This document shows, in pieces, positions 51,062 to 59,895 of a DNA stretch of 64,000 nucleotides. A model generated the notes under the pieces. It saw only the letters and a program-made list of their open reading frames with translations. It had not been told where the DNA came from and did no database searches. Position 1 is the first letter of the stretch. Each line of letters opens with the position of its first letter. This DNA comes from Lacibacter luteus (lineage in GTDB: Bacteria > Bacteroidota > Bacteroidia > Chitinophagales > Chitinophagaceae), in contig NZ_SDHW01000001.1 of NCBI RefSeq assembly GCF_004118265.1, positions 1,550,001-1,614,000 of the forward strand, in the 5' to 3' direction. Made by a program: the position numbers and the translations under genes.

Positions 51062-52084
51062 ATGAACCGTAAAACATTTGTTTCATCGTTAGTTGCTGCT
51101 GGAGCAGTTATTCCATCGCTGGCTTCGGATTTAAAAGAAGAAAGCGATGTGCCGGGTATTGTTCCGCATTATTTAAAAGAGGGCGATACTATTGGCATTA
51201 CTTCACCTGCAGGTTATATTACCGAAAAAGAAATTCAGCCAGCCATTCTGCAAATTGAAAGCTGGGGATTGAAAGTAAAAAGCGGTTCAACCATCGGCAA
51301 ACGGGATCATACATTCGGAGGTACCGATGCCGAACGCATTGCCGACTTTCAACAACTGCTTGATGATAAAAATATCAAGGCCATTTTGTGTGCAAGAGGC
51401 GGTTATGGTTTTGTACGCATCATCGATCAACTCGATTTTTCAAAAATGAAAACGCAGCCCAAGTGGATGATCGGCTTCAGCGATATTACGGTACTGCATG
51501 CACATCTCAACCGCAACTTTGGTATTGCCTCCATCCATTCAAAAATGTGCAACAGTTTTCCGGATGACTGGAGCAAAGCAGAACCGATCCAGGTTGAAAC
51601 AATTCTTTCTATACGTGATGCCTTAAAAGGTGTGCAGATGAAATACGCAGCTCCTGCGAATGAACATAATAAAGCCGGCGTTGCTGAAGGAACGTTGGTA
51701 GGCGGCAATTTAAAAACACTTGAATCGCTTGCAGGAAGTAAAAGCGATCTGCGTACAACCAATAAAATTCTGTTTGTAGAAGATACGGGTGAATACCTCT
51801 ACAGCATTGACCGTATGTTCTGGAATTTAAAACGAACGGGCAAGCTCGATCATTTGGCAGGATTAATTATTGGTGGTTTTAAAATTAAAGCAAGCGAAGA
51901 TGTTGCAGAAGAATTTGGCAAGAACCTTTTTGAAATTGTGATGGAAAAAATTCCGGACTGTACCTATCCGGTTTGTTTTGATTTTCCGGTTGGTCATCAG
52001 AAAAATAATTTCGCACTCAAATGCGGGGTGCAACATAAATTGCAGGTTACAAACAGCGGAACCACGTTAACTGAATTACGATGA
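51062..52084 (+). CDS. S66-family LD-carboxypeptidase, exported paralogue
   Basis: A 340-residue serine peptidase of family S66 (LdcA/MccF type). A short signal-like N-terminus (MNRKTFVSSLVAAGAVIPSLAS) distinguishes it from the paralogue next door. GDTIGITSPAGYITEKEI opens the catalytic fold; RGGYGFVRIIDQLDF and IGFSDITVLHAHLNR surround the nucleophile serine; the catalytic Glu is in LVGGNLKTLESLAGSK and LFVEDTGEYLY, and the His in FPVGHQKNNFAL. LdcA enzymes cut the terminal D-alanine from murein tetrapeptides during cell-wall recycling; MccF-like members open acylated aminoacyl nucleotides. Confidence 0.9.
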   Translation: MNRKTFVSSLVAAGAVIPSLASDLKEESDVPGIVPHYLKEGDTIGITSPAGYITEKEIQPAILQIESWGLKVKSGSTIGKRDHTFGGTDAERIADFQQLLDDKNIKAILCARGGYGFVRIIDQLDFSKMKTQPKWMIGFSDITVLHAHLNRNFGIASIHSKMCNSFPDDWSKAEPIQVETILSIRDALKGVQMKYAAPANEHNKAGVAEGTLVGGNLKTLESLAGSKSDLRTTNKILFVEDTGEYLYSIDRMFWNLKRTGKLDHLAGLIIGGFKIKASEDVAEEFGKNLFEIVMEKIPDCTYPVCFDFPVGHQKNNFALKCGVQHKLQVTNSGTTLTELR

Positions 52085-52090
52085 CATGAG

Positions 52091-52140
52091 CAATAAAAAT
52101 TATTGAGCATCTTATACTGAAGCGATGATAATTTTTATTG
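52091..52140. repeat. Inverted repeat between the two S66 genes
   Basis: CAATAAAAATTAT (52091-52103) and ATAATTTTTATTG (52128-52140) are perfect 13-bp inverted arms with a 24-nt loop. It may terminate the first gene or regulate the second. Confidence 0.6.
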
Positions 52141-52179
52141 CAATTTCCATCTGACCATAAATACTATAATAAAAAGCGG

Positions 52180-53088
52180 ATGAAAATTCCTCCATACTTA
52201 AAACAAGGCGATACCATTGGCATTACCTGCCCTGCAGGTTATATGCCACTCGAAAAAGCACAAACCTGTATTTCTGTTTTGCAGCAATGGGGTTACGATG
52301 TATTGGTGGGCAAAACATTGCGCAGCAAATCGAAAAACTATTTCAGCGGAAGCGATGAAGAACGACTGACTGAATTTCAGGCGATGCTTGATGCGCCGGA
52401 AATAAAAGCGATTCTTTGCGGACGGGGTGGTTATGGTGTTGGACGTATGATTGACCATCTGGATTTTACTGCATTCAAAAAAAATCCGAAGTGGATTATT
52501 GGTTTCAGTGATGTAACAGTGCTGCACGCACACATTAACCGTACCTGTAAAATTGCAACGCTGCATTCGCCCATGGCCGGTGCGTTTAACGATGGTGGCT
52601 ATAAAAACAAATATGTACAATCGCTAAAGTCAGCACTGGAAGGAAAAAAAGCCGATTATAGTTGCAAAGCGCATAAACTTAATCATACAGGCACTGCAAG
52701 TGCAGAACTTGTTGGTGGTAATCTTGCATTAATTGCACATCTCGTAGGTACAAAAAGCGATTACCAGACCAAAGGAAAAATTTTATTCCTGGAAGATGTG
52801 GGTGAACAGCATTACAATGTTGACCGTATGCTACATCAATTAAAACGAAGCGGTAAACTCAACAACCTTGCTGCACTTATCATCGGTGGCTTTACCGATA
52901 TGCAGGATACGGAGCGTCCTTTTGGCAAAAAAGTGTACGAGCTCATACATGAACTCATCGCCGAATACAAGTACCCCATCTGTTTTGGTTTTCCTGTAAG
53001 TCATGCAAAAGAAAATCTTGCTTTAAAAGTGGGTGCAACGTATCAATTAAGCATCCGTAAACAACTTGTAAAGCTGAAAGAAGAATAA
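52180..53088 (+). CDS. S66-family LD-carboxypeptidase, cytoplasmic paralogue
   Basis: A 302-residue S66 peptidase, clearly a tandem duplicate of the preceding gene: GDTIGITCPAGYMPLEKAQ, RGGYGVGRMIDHLDF, IGFSDVTVLHAHINR, LVGGNLALIAHLVGTK, LFLEDVGEQHYN and FPVSHAKENLALKVG match it segment for segment. No signal peptide, as for classical cytoplasmic LdcA in murein recycling. The frame is open upstream to a TTG at 52138, but MKIPPYLKQGDTIGIT at 52180 is the family start. A strong terminator follows. Confidence 0.92.
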   Translation: MKIPPYLKQGDTIGITCPAGYMPLEKAQTCISVLQQWGYDVLVGKTLRSKSKNYFSGSDEERLTEFQAMLDAPEIKAILCGRGGYGVGRMIDHLDFTAFKKNPKWIIGFSDVTVLHAHINRTCKIATLHSPMAGAFNDGGYKNKYVQSLKSALEGKKADYSCKAHKLNHTGTASAELVGGNLALIAHLVGTKSDYQTKGKILFLEDVGEQHYNVDRMLHQLKRSGKLNNLAALIIGGFTDMQDTERPFGKKVYELIHELIAEYKYPICFGFPVSHAKENLALKVGATYQLSIRKQLVKLKEE

Positions 53089-53115
53089 TAGTACTAAGTG
53101 TAATCTTCTATAAAA

Positions 53116-53156
53116 CGAAAAGCTTTCTGCCTGTGCAGAAAGCTTTTCTGCTTTTG
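53116..53156 (+). terminator. Strong terminator after the S66 gene pair
   Basis: AAAAGCTTTCTGC (53118-53130) pairs perfectly with GCAGAAAGCTTTT (53135-53147) around a 4-nt loop; a short T-rich segment follows. Confidence 0.88.
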
Positions 53157-53180
53157 GTCAGTTTTTGATCATGTCGGTAA

Positions 53181-53216
53181 CTGATGATGGTCAGAATAAC
53201 CCGTGATAAAAGTCAC
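53181..53216 (+). promoter_or_regulatory. Two Crp-like palindromes upstream of the YceI-porin operon
   Basis: CTGATGATGGTCAG (53181-53194) and GTGATAAAAGTCAC (53203-53216) each have the form nTGA-N6-TCAn of Crp-family sites. Their centres are 22 bp apart, about two helical turns, so dimers could bind side by side on one face. They lie 95-130 bp before the ATG of the first yceI-like gene. A Crp/Fnr gene lies 2.3 kb upstream; linkage between them is inference. Confidence 0.45.
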
Positions 53217-53310
53217 TCCAAACACTGTAATCGATCATTCAGGGGCAAACGATGCGATGCAATATTTGTGCTGTCAATTTAATTAAACGTTCACAAATAA
53301 AATAATCGTT

Positions 53311-53892
53311 ATGACACGCCAATCAATCCTTCTGTTTATCGCACTGTTCCTCGTAGCAGGCATTGCAGACGCACAAAGCAAGTACACTACAAAATCATTT
53401 CAGATCCTGATAAACGGAACATCCAATGTTCACGACTGGAGTTCGAAAGCAACGAATGTTACTGTTACAGGTGATTTTCTTGTAAACAACAACATCCCCG
53501 AAAAAATCAATAACGCTACAGTTAAAGTGCAAACCAAATCACTGAAAAGCACAAAAGATTCCGACCTGATGGATGAACGTACACACAGTACATTAAAAGC
53601 CGACAAGTTTCCTGAAATCGTGTATGTGTTTACAAAAGTGATTAACGTACAACAAAGTGGTGGCGAAACCATCATGAATGTAAGTGGCAATTTAACACTG
53701 GGTGGTGTTACAAAACCAACCGATCTCACTTTGCGTGTTAAAACACTGGCAAACGGCGACCTCGAAATTAAAGGCAGCAAAAAAATTCTGATGAGTACTT
53801 ACGGTATTAAACCTCCAAGCTTTATGCTGGGTGCAATGAAGGTTGCCGATGAAGTAACACTCAGTTACAGCATAGTTCTTAAAAAATCATAA
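53311..53892 (+). CDS. YceI-family periplasmic protein
   Basis: A 193-residue secreted protein (signal peptide MTRQSILLFIALFLVAGIADAQ). The YceI lipocalin-like barrel is visible in FQILINGTSNVHDWSSKATNVTVTGDF, DSDLMDERTHSTLKADKFPEIVYVF and SGNLTLGGVTKPTDLTLRV; related proteins bind isoprenoid chains such as polyprenols or ubiquinone-like lipids. First gene of a three-gene set with a porin-like protein and a second YceI-type protein. Confidence 0.92.
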   Translation: MTRQSILLFIALFLVAGIADAQSKYTTKSFQILINGTSNVHDWSSKATNVTVTGDFLVNNNIPEKINNATVKVQTKSLKSTKDSDLMDERTHSTLKADKFPEIVYVFTKVINVQQSGGETIMNVSGNLTLGGVTKPTDLTLRVKTLANGDLEIKGSKKILMSTYGIKPPSFMLGAMKVADEVTLSYSIVLKKS

Positions 53893-53932
53893 CCCATAAC
53901 AATCATTCTTTAACTCAATTAAAACAAAGTAT

Positions 53933-55252
53933 ATGAAACGTTTCCTTACAAACTGTCTGAGAAAAGCTGCCGTAGCGGCACTTATTCTGTCTCCTTTAGC
54001 AATGCAAGGTCAGCAAGCCAAAATTCAAAACTGGCGCCCTTACGATCAATCCGGTATAAATGTTTTTGAAGCACCAAAAGATAGTGCATCTACATTCGAT
54101 GGTTTAAAAGTTCGTATAGGTGCAGGCTTTACACAACAATTTCAAAGCTTAACTCATAGCAATAAAGCAGGTAGCCCCGCATTGTATCCTCGTTTAAAAC
54201 CCGGTTTTAACCTGGCAATGGCCAATCTTAACGTTGATGTACAGTTGGCTGATGGTATCGCATTAAACCTCGTTACTTATCTTTCTGCACGTCACCACAA
54301 CGAAGCGTGGGTAAAAGGTGGTTACATTCAATTTGATAAAGTTCCGTTTAAAGGAAAAGTTTGGGACGATATCTTTAAAGTAGTTACACTTAAAATCGGT
54401 CACTTTGGTGTGAACTATGGCGATCAACACTTCCGTCGTTCAGATGGTGGCCAAACACTTTACAATCCATTCATCGAAAACTATATCATGGATGCATTTG
54501 CAACAGAAGTTGGTGGTGAAGTGATTATTCGCAAAAACGGTTTCATTGGTTCTGCAAGTGTTACCAACGGTTTACTTAGCGGTGGTGTACAGGCTCCACT
54601 TGAACCAGGCAGCACTACTGAAACTTACAAACGCAACCCATCTTTAGTAGGTAAACTGGCTTACGATAAACAACTCAACAGCAGCTTGCGTGTAAGAGTA
54701 GCAGGTTCTGTATTCCACAACAGCAGCTCAGGCCGCAGCACATTATATGCCGGCGACCGTACTGGTAGCAACTACTGGTTTGCAATGGAAAGCGCAGCAG
54801 CAACTGCAAAAGACAACTTTACTTCTGGCCGTGTAAGCCCCAACTTTACTAACCAGATCACTGCAGTACAGTTAAACGGTTTGGTTAAATTCCAGGGATT
54901 AGAACTCTTTGGTACTTACGAAAACGCACAAGGCCGTACTATCAATGAAAAAGTGGCCGGTACTCCAAAACGTAAAGTTGATCAGTACGCTGTAGATGCT
55001 ATTTACAGAATCGGTGCGAAAGAAAATGTATTCTTCGGTGTACGTTACAACCAGGTAAAAGGCGAACTGGTAAATGCAACAACAAAACAAACTGTTGAAC
55101 GTGTAGCCTTCGGCGCAGGTTGGTTCTTAACTAAAAACGTTCTTCTTAAAGGTGAATACGTAAATCAAACCTATAAAGGTTATGCTACCGGAAACATCCT
55201 CGACGGTGGTAAATTTAAAGGTTTAGTTATCGAAGCAGTAGTAGGATTCTAA
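53933..55252 (+). CDS. Porin-like outer-membrane beta-barrel protein
   Basis: A 439-residue protein with a signal peptide (to about 26, ending MQGQ) and a long series of amphipathic strands ending in a C-terminal Phe (LVIEAVVGF), as in outer-membrane barrels. FKVVTLKIGHFGVNYGDQHFRRSDGG and NPFIENYIMDAFATEVGGEV are reminiscent of phosphate-selective porin O/P-type proteins, but the match is by pattern only. It lies 40 bp after one YceI-type gene and 61 bp before another, so the barrel and the lipid-binding proteins probably act together. Confidence 0.85.
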   Translation: MKRFLTNCLRKAAVAALILSPLAMQGQQAKIQNWRPYDQSGINVFEAPKDSASTFDGLKVRIGAGFTQQFQSLTHSNKAGSPALYPRLKPGFNLAMANLNVDVQLADGIALNLVTYLSARHHNEAWVKGGYIQFDKVPFKGKVWDDIFKVVTLKIGHFGVNYGDQHFRRSDGGQTLYNPFIENYIMDAFATEVGGEVIIRKNGFIGSASVTNGLLSGGVQAPLEPGSTTETYKRNPSLVGKLAYDKQLNSSLRVRVAGSVFHNSSSGRSTLYAGDRTGSNYWFAMESAAATAKDNFTSGRVSPNFTNQITAVQLNGLVKFQGLELFGTYENAQGRTINEKVAGTPKRKVDQYAVDAIYRIGAKENVFFGVRYNQVKGELVNATTKQTVERVAFGAGWFLTKNVLLKGEYVNQTYKGYATGNILDGGKFKGLVIEAVVGF

Positions 55253-55313
55253 TTCAGATACAAACTAAGCAAGGCTCTGTGAATAACGGGGCCTTGTTTC
55301 TTCTCAGCCAATC

Positions 55314-55916
55314 ATGTTACGTCTGCTGTTTATATTACCCCTCTTCTTCTTATCAACAGATAAAGCTGTTCCGGTAAAACTGGTTTATCACATCAATGAA
55401 AAAAGCCAGCTTTTCTTAACCGGTACTACCAGCGTAAATGATTTTTCCTGCGATTGTAAAGACAAATTCCAACCCGCCATACTCGAAGGCGAAATTAATA
55501 CTACAAACCGCCAGCTGTCTTTCAAAAATGCAAGACTGAATATTAAAACCAAACTTCTCAGCTGCAAAAACAATCTCATGAACAGGGATATGCACAAAGC
55601 CCTGAAAGCCGAAGAACATCCTTACATTTTAGTTGATATTGTAAACGCAACTCCCCTGCACAACGAAAAAGAGTTACAAACCGGTAAACAGTACAGCTAC
55701 AATGTTGTTACTGTTATTCATATTGCAGGCATTGCCAAAGCACAAATGATACAGGTAAAGTTGCAACGGTTAAAAGACCGTTATTACAAGCTTACTGCAG
55801 AGAAGCAAATTAAAATGAGCGATTACGAGATTAAGCCACGCACTCCTTTCAATATTATCAAGATCGATGATAACATTACCATCCACTTCGAATTACTGGT
55901 GGATGCCGATAAATAA
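55314..55916 (+). CDS. YceI-like protein, second copy
   Basis: A 200-residue exported protein (signal peptide MLRLLFILPLFFLSTDKA). The YceI pattern is weaker than in the first copy but present: KSQLFLTGTTSVNDFSCDCKDKF, ARLNIKTKLLSCKNNLMNRDMHKALKAEEHPYILV and KQIKMSDYEIKPRTPFNIIKIDDNITIHFELLV. It has a Cys pair (SCDC) not seen in the first copy. The stop lies 12 bp from the convergent hydrolase gene. Confidence 0.85.
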   Translation: MLRLLFILPLFFLSTDKAVPVKLVYHINEKSQLFLTGTTSVNDFSCDCKDKFQPAILEGEINTTNRQLSFKNARLNIKTKLLSCKNNLMNRDMHKALKAEEHPYILVDIVNATPLHNEKELQTGKQYSYNVVTVIHIAGIAKAQMIQVKLQRLKDRYYKLTAEKQIKMSDYEIKPRTPFNIIKIDDNITIHFELLVDADK

Positions 55917-55928
55917 ATCCTGAACATC

Positions 55929-56747
55929 TTACTGCAACAGGCTATCCAGTTTTTTATTATACAATTCGTATGCAGCCAGGTTATTATGGCTTCCGTTTTC
56001 AATCGTTATAAATACATCTGTCTTTTTCAGTAATGGCTTTAACCTCGCCGCATGCTTATACGGAATAACGCCATCGGCTGTGCCATGAAAAATAGTTACA
56101 GGTACTTTTACCTGCGGCAAAAATTCGTACAACGGAAAATGATAGCGGATAATGGATGCAGTTGGATACATGGGAAAGTGTGCCCCTGCCAATTCGGTCA
56201 TGCTGTAATAAGGCGTTTCCAATATTAATTGTTTGCAGGCTGCATAACCTGCCAGTTCAGTTGCAACAGCTGTACCCAACGAACGGCCATAAATGGTTAT
56301 TGAATCTGCAGCATATTTTTTTGCAGCTAACTTATACAATGCAGCAGCATCGCTATACAATCGATTTTCATTAAACACACCTGTTGCTTTTCCAAAGCCG
56401 GGGTATTCCAGCATCCAAACTTCGTAACCATAACTGGTGAGTACTGTTGCTGCATCTGCATAATGCGTGATGTTTTCTTTATTACCATGAAAGTAAAGTA
56501 CAAGCCCCTTGCAGTTGGCAGTATCGGCAGGAAATAACTTTACAGCATGCATCACTTCATTTTCATTAACAGGAATATTCAGCTCTTCGAAGTGTTGTTT
56601 AAACTGATAAGCGTATCCTGCTTTTAATTTCTTTGGCTGCAGAAAAATACTATCCTGCAAATACCACAATGCAATGCCAATGCCGCAGTATAAAATAATC
56701 AACAGTTTAACAGCTCCTTTAATTCTTCGTTTTGTTTTTGCTTGCAT
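55929..56747 (-). CDS. Membrane-anchored alpha/beta hydrolase (BEM46/FrsA-like)
   Basis: A 272-residue protein: an N-terminal membrane anchor (about 11-29, AVKLLIILYCGIGIALWYL) and an alpha/beta-hydrolase domain with YFHGNKENI (oxyanion), nucleophile GRSLGT, acid in HGTADGVIPY and histidine in GSHNNL. It resembles the BEM46/ABHD13 group; substrate unknown. It forms a pair with the hydrolase gene 2 bp upstream, to which it is clearly related. Confidence 0.87.
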   Translation of the reverse strand: MQAKTKRRIKGAVKLLIILYCGIGIALWYLQDSIFLQPKKLKAGYAYQFKQHFEELNIPVNENEVMHAVKLFPADTANCKGLVLYFHGNKENITHYADAATVLTSYGYEVWMLEYPGFGKATGVFNENRLYSDAAALYKLAAKKYAADSITIYGRSLGTAVATELAGYAACKQLILETPYYSMTELAGAHFPMYPTASIIRYHFPLYEFLPQVKVPVTIFHGTADGVIPYKHAARLKPLLKKTDVFITIENGSHNNLAAYELYNKKLDSLLQ

Positions 56748-56749
56748 AC

Positions 56750-57538
56750 TTATACTTTCAGAATATCACGGATAAAATTATGATACTCCGGGAAAGATGG
56801 CAGATTATTATGTCCGCCACCGTATATCCGAATAAGCGTAATACGGCGTGGATTGATTTGTTGCAGCCGTTCGCTGTGCGCCAAAGGAATTAACCGGTCT
56901 TTTGTACCATGCAAAATATAAGTATGGCATTTTACATTTTCGATCCATTTATCGGTACGTAAATGATAACGCAATACAAAGCGTATTGGCAAAAAAGGAA
57001 GAAAGCGTTCTACAACTTTGCGAAAACTGTAGTACGGTGCATCGAGTAATAAATAGCGGGGATGATTGTCGGCTGCCAGTTTAGTAGCAAAACCACTGCC
57101 CATGCTGCGGCCATAAACTAAAATATGATCTTCGGGAAACTGCAAACAAAGCTGATCGTATACAAACTGCATATCGTTGAGCATTGCTGCTTCACTTCGT
57201 TTACCAATACTTTTACCAAAGCCACGATAATCAACCAATACTACATCGTATCCAAACCGATAAAAATCACGTGCATATTTTCCCCAGCCCTTTATACTTC
57301 GTGTGTTGCCATGAAAATATAAAATAAGCCCGTGTGGTTTCTTTACATAAAAATGAATACCGCTGATGGTTACACCTGCTTCGGGTTGAAAGCTGATTTC
57401 TTTAAACGGTGCATCGTATTTAAACTGGAAATCGGCGGCAAGTTTCTCCGGTTTAAAAATAAATTTCTCCTGGATGAAATAAGCGATCACCATTAAAAGA
57501 ATGTAACCGATGATGATATAGAAAACAGTTGGAGACAA
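56750..57538 (-). CDS. Membrane-anchored alpha/beta hydrolase, paralogue
   Basis: A 262-residue protein, same layout as its neighbour: membrane segment (VFYIIIGYILLMVIAYFI), YFHGNTRSIKGWGKYARDFYRFGYDVVLVDYRGFGKS, nucleophile GRSMGS, acid HGTKDRLIPL, and His in GGHNNLPS. The start appears to be TTG at 57538; an in-frame ATG at 57493 would cut into the anchor. The stop is 2 bp before the second gene, so the two are co-transcribed and arose by duplication. Confidence 0.85.
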   Translation of the reverse strand: MSPTVFYIIIGYILLMVIAYFIQEKFIFKPEKLAADFQFKYDAPFKEISFQPEAGVTISGIHFYVKKPHGLILYFHGNTRSIKGWGKYARDFYRFGYDVVLVDYRGFGKSIGKRSEAAMLNDMQFVYDQLCLQFPEDHILVYGRSMGSGFATKLAADNHPRYLLLDAPYYSFRKVVERFLPFLPIRFVLRYHLRTDKWIENVKCHTYILHGTKDRLIPLAHSERLQQINPRRITLIRIYGGGHNNLPSFPEYHNFIRDILKV

Positions 57539-57549
57539 TACAGTTTATG

Positions 57550-57574
57550 GTTTGTAGTTTATGGTTTCTGGTTT
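57550..57574 (+). repeat. 25-bp dispersed repeat, copy 2
   Basis: Begins GTTTGTAGTTTATGG and is identical in 22 of 25 positions to the minus strand of 16550-16574. Directly upstream, GTTTATGG occurs again, so the region is a short-word repeat. It lies in the gap between kup and the hydrolase pair. Confidence 0.5.
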
Positions 57575-57663
57575 TAGAACCTGCAGCTTACACTTTGTGC
57601 CTTGGTTTTTGTTCTTTGGAATTTGCTTTGCAAAACCTGCTTATCAAGTTAATGAGAATAACC

Positions 57664-57703
57664 GAAACAAAAACGTCATTGCTGTTTTACCTGCAATGAC
57701 GTT
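57664..57703 (-). terminator. Rho-independent terminator of kup
   Basis: AACGTCATTGC (57671-57681) pairs perfectly with GCAATGACGTT (57692-57702), with a 10-nt loop; the minus strand continues with TTTTGTTT. It lies 26 bp past the kup stop. Confidence 0.9.
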
Positions 57704-57728
57704 TCGTTATTCGTTTCAACTGTTGCGT

Positions 57729-59714
57729 TTATTCCTCATCTTCATCCCGGATGATGCGCTTCAGTTTTAAGCTGCTGATGGGCGAAACAATGAGCGGAAA
57801 CTTTTCAACCGCCACATTACTCATATCTAATCCAAAACCTTTCTCTTCGCTTAAGCCAACTTTCTTAACAAGGAAATAGATACGCATAATTACACGTTCA
57901 AAGAAAGGCAATTCATTATCCTGGCTCAGGAATTTCTCCATCACCACAAACTGAAAATCACCTACTACATTGTTACGTTGCAGGCTTTCGTATCGGCTGG
58001 TAATATTCACTTCTTTATTTGCCACCATATCTTCCACCACTTTACGGAACATCATATTAATACGTGGCTGCATACGGAAACCCAAACGGAACTCTACCCG
58101 GATTACTTCGTTGGGAATGATGGTAGTTACTTCGTATTCGCAGGTATACGGATCGTCGAGTGTATCTACATGTACAAACCAATAAATATCTGCACGCTTG
58201 GGTTTGCGGTTAAGTATGGAATAAATGATCTTGTGCTCTATCTCCTTCGGGTTATTCGCACTGGTAAGATAAACAAGATGTGTTGCGTGTTTGGTAACCG
58301 TCATATCATTGCTCAACTCCTGCAACATGGGCAGGTAATGATCGAGACGGACAAACTCCACGTAACGGTTTTTGATTTTGCGTGCTCTGTACCATACGTA
58401 CATAATGATGAACAGACCCCCGCCAACAATTAAAGCAATGTAACCACCATGCGAAAACTTTGAAAGATTGGCAGCCAAAAATGCAAACTCAATAGAGAGA
58501 TATACAATAAGGAAGATGTAAATAGGAATAGAATTTACACGATGTGCCACCAGGTAGTTTGCAAACAAAACAGTTGTTGCCAGCATACAAAGGGTAATGG
58601 CCAAACCGTATGCCGATTCCATATTTGCGGCCGATTTAAAGTAAAGTGTAATACCCACACAACCCACAAACAGCAACAGGTTAACAGCCGGAATAAACAA
58701 TTGGCCTCTCTCTTCGCTTGGGTAATTGATCCTCACCCGTGGCCAAAGATTCAACCGCATTGCTTCACTAATGAGAGTAAACGATCCGCTTATCAACGCC
58801 TGGCTGGCAATAATTGCCGCCGTTGTAGCAATAACTAAACCTACCAAACGGAACCACTCCGGCATTACACCGTAAAAAGAGTTAAAGCCGCTTGAGATCA
58901 TATCTGCACTAATCACATCGCCGGTATGATTTGCCAATAACCATGCACCCTGACCGAAATAGTTAAAGATCAAACAGGTTTTTACAAAGATCCAGGAGGT
59001 ACGGATATTCTCTCTGCCGCAATGGCCAAGGTCGCTGTAAAGTGCTTCGGCACCTGTTGTACACAGAAACACACCACCTAATATCCAAAACCCGTTCGGG
59101 TATTTTACAAGTAACTCTATTGCATAGTATGGATTGAGAGCTTTAAACACATGCACATAGTCGGCAAAGTGAATCAATCCCATTACAGCCAACATTACAA
59201 ACCAGATCATCATGATGGGACCAAATGCCTTGCCGATATAATTGGTACCAAACTGCTGTATAAGAAATAACAAAACAAGTATGCCTATAACAATGTATAC
59301 AATGGTAGATTGTTCGATGTGCTTAAACACTTCCACCTGTTTTAAACCTTCAATGGCAGAAGTTACAGAGATGGGCGGCGTAATCATACCATCGGCCAGC
59401 AATGCAGCACCACCGATCATAGCAGGAATAACCAGCCATTTACGGCGACGGCGAACCAATGTGTACAAGGCAAAAATACCACCCTCACCCCGGTTATCGG
59501 CACGCAGCGTAAGCCATACGTACTTGAGTGTTGTTTGCAGCGTAAGCGTCCATATTACGCAAGACAATGCCCCAACAATTAAAAACTCTGAAATTTCTTT
59601 ACCTGTAATGATGGCATTTAATACGTACAATGGAGAAGTTCCGATGTCGCCGTAAATAATACCTAACGCAATTAATAAGCCAGCAGCTGTGACTTTCGAT
59701 GTGTGCTTTCCCAC
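57729..59714 (-). CDS. kup: KUP-family potassium uptake protein
   Basis: A 661-residue potassium/proton symporter. Twelve hydrophobic segments span about residues 10-440; GIIYGDIGTSPLYVLNAI and ADNRGEGGIFALYTLV near the N-terminus and ALLADGMITPPISVTSAIEGL mark the KUP/HAK/KT family. A cytoplasmic C-terminal part of about 200 residues follows, ending in an acidic tail (IRDEDEE). The start is GTG at 59714. It is transcribed alone. Confidence 0.97.
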   Translation of the reverse strand: MGKHTSKVTAAGLLIALGIIYGDIGTSPLYVLNAIITGKEISEFLIVGALSCVIWTLTLQTTLKYVWLTLRADNRGEGGIFALYTLVRRRRKWLVIPAMIGGAALLADGMITPPISVTSAIEGLKQVEVFKHIEQSTIVYIVIGILVLLFLIQQFGTNYIGKAFGPIMMIWFVMLAVMGLIHFADYVHVFKALNPYYAIELLVKYPNGFWILGGVFLCTTGAEALYSDLGHCGRENIRTSWIFVKTCLIFNYFGQGAWLLANHTGDVISADMISSGFNSFYGVMPEWFRLVGLVIATTAAIIASQALISGSFTLISEAMRLNLWPRVRINYPSEERGQLFIPAVNLLLFVGCVGITLYFKSAANMESAYGLAITLCMLATTVLFANYLVAHRVNSIPIYIFLIVYLSIEFAFLAANLSKFSHGGYIALIVGGGLFIIMYVWYRARKIKNRYVEFVRLDHYLPMLQELSNDMTVTKHATHLVYLTSANNPKEIEHKIIYSILNRKPKRADIYWFVHVDTLDDPYTCEYEVTTIIPNEVIRVEFRLGFRMQPRINMMFRKVVEDMVANKEVNITSRYESLQRNNVVGDFQFVVMEKFLSQDNELPFFERVIMRIYFLVKKVGLSEEKGFGLDMSNVAVEKFPLIVSPISSLKLKRIIRDEDEE

Positions 59715-59822
59715 AAATAGAATTTAAGTGAGGATACGAACCAATTTGGTGAATTGGCTGATCTGAAATCAAAGGTAATAGAAGGAAAGATATGAGCAAG
59801 AAAAAATGAAGAAAGCCGCAGG

Positions 59823-59860
59823 CTGTCGGCTATTAGCTGTTAGCAAACCATAGCCGATAG
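59823..59860. repeat. Short inverted repeat between kup and queA
   Basis: CTGTCGGCTAT (59823-59833) and ATAGCCGATAG (59850-59860) pair with one mismatch. The area around it repeats the words GGCTATTAGC and GTTAGC, giving a low-complexity look; possibly a member of a dispersed family. Confidence 0.5.
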
Positions 59861-59895
59861 TCATTAGTTGATAATCTTTAGTTTGAACGTTTTCA

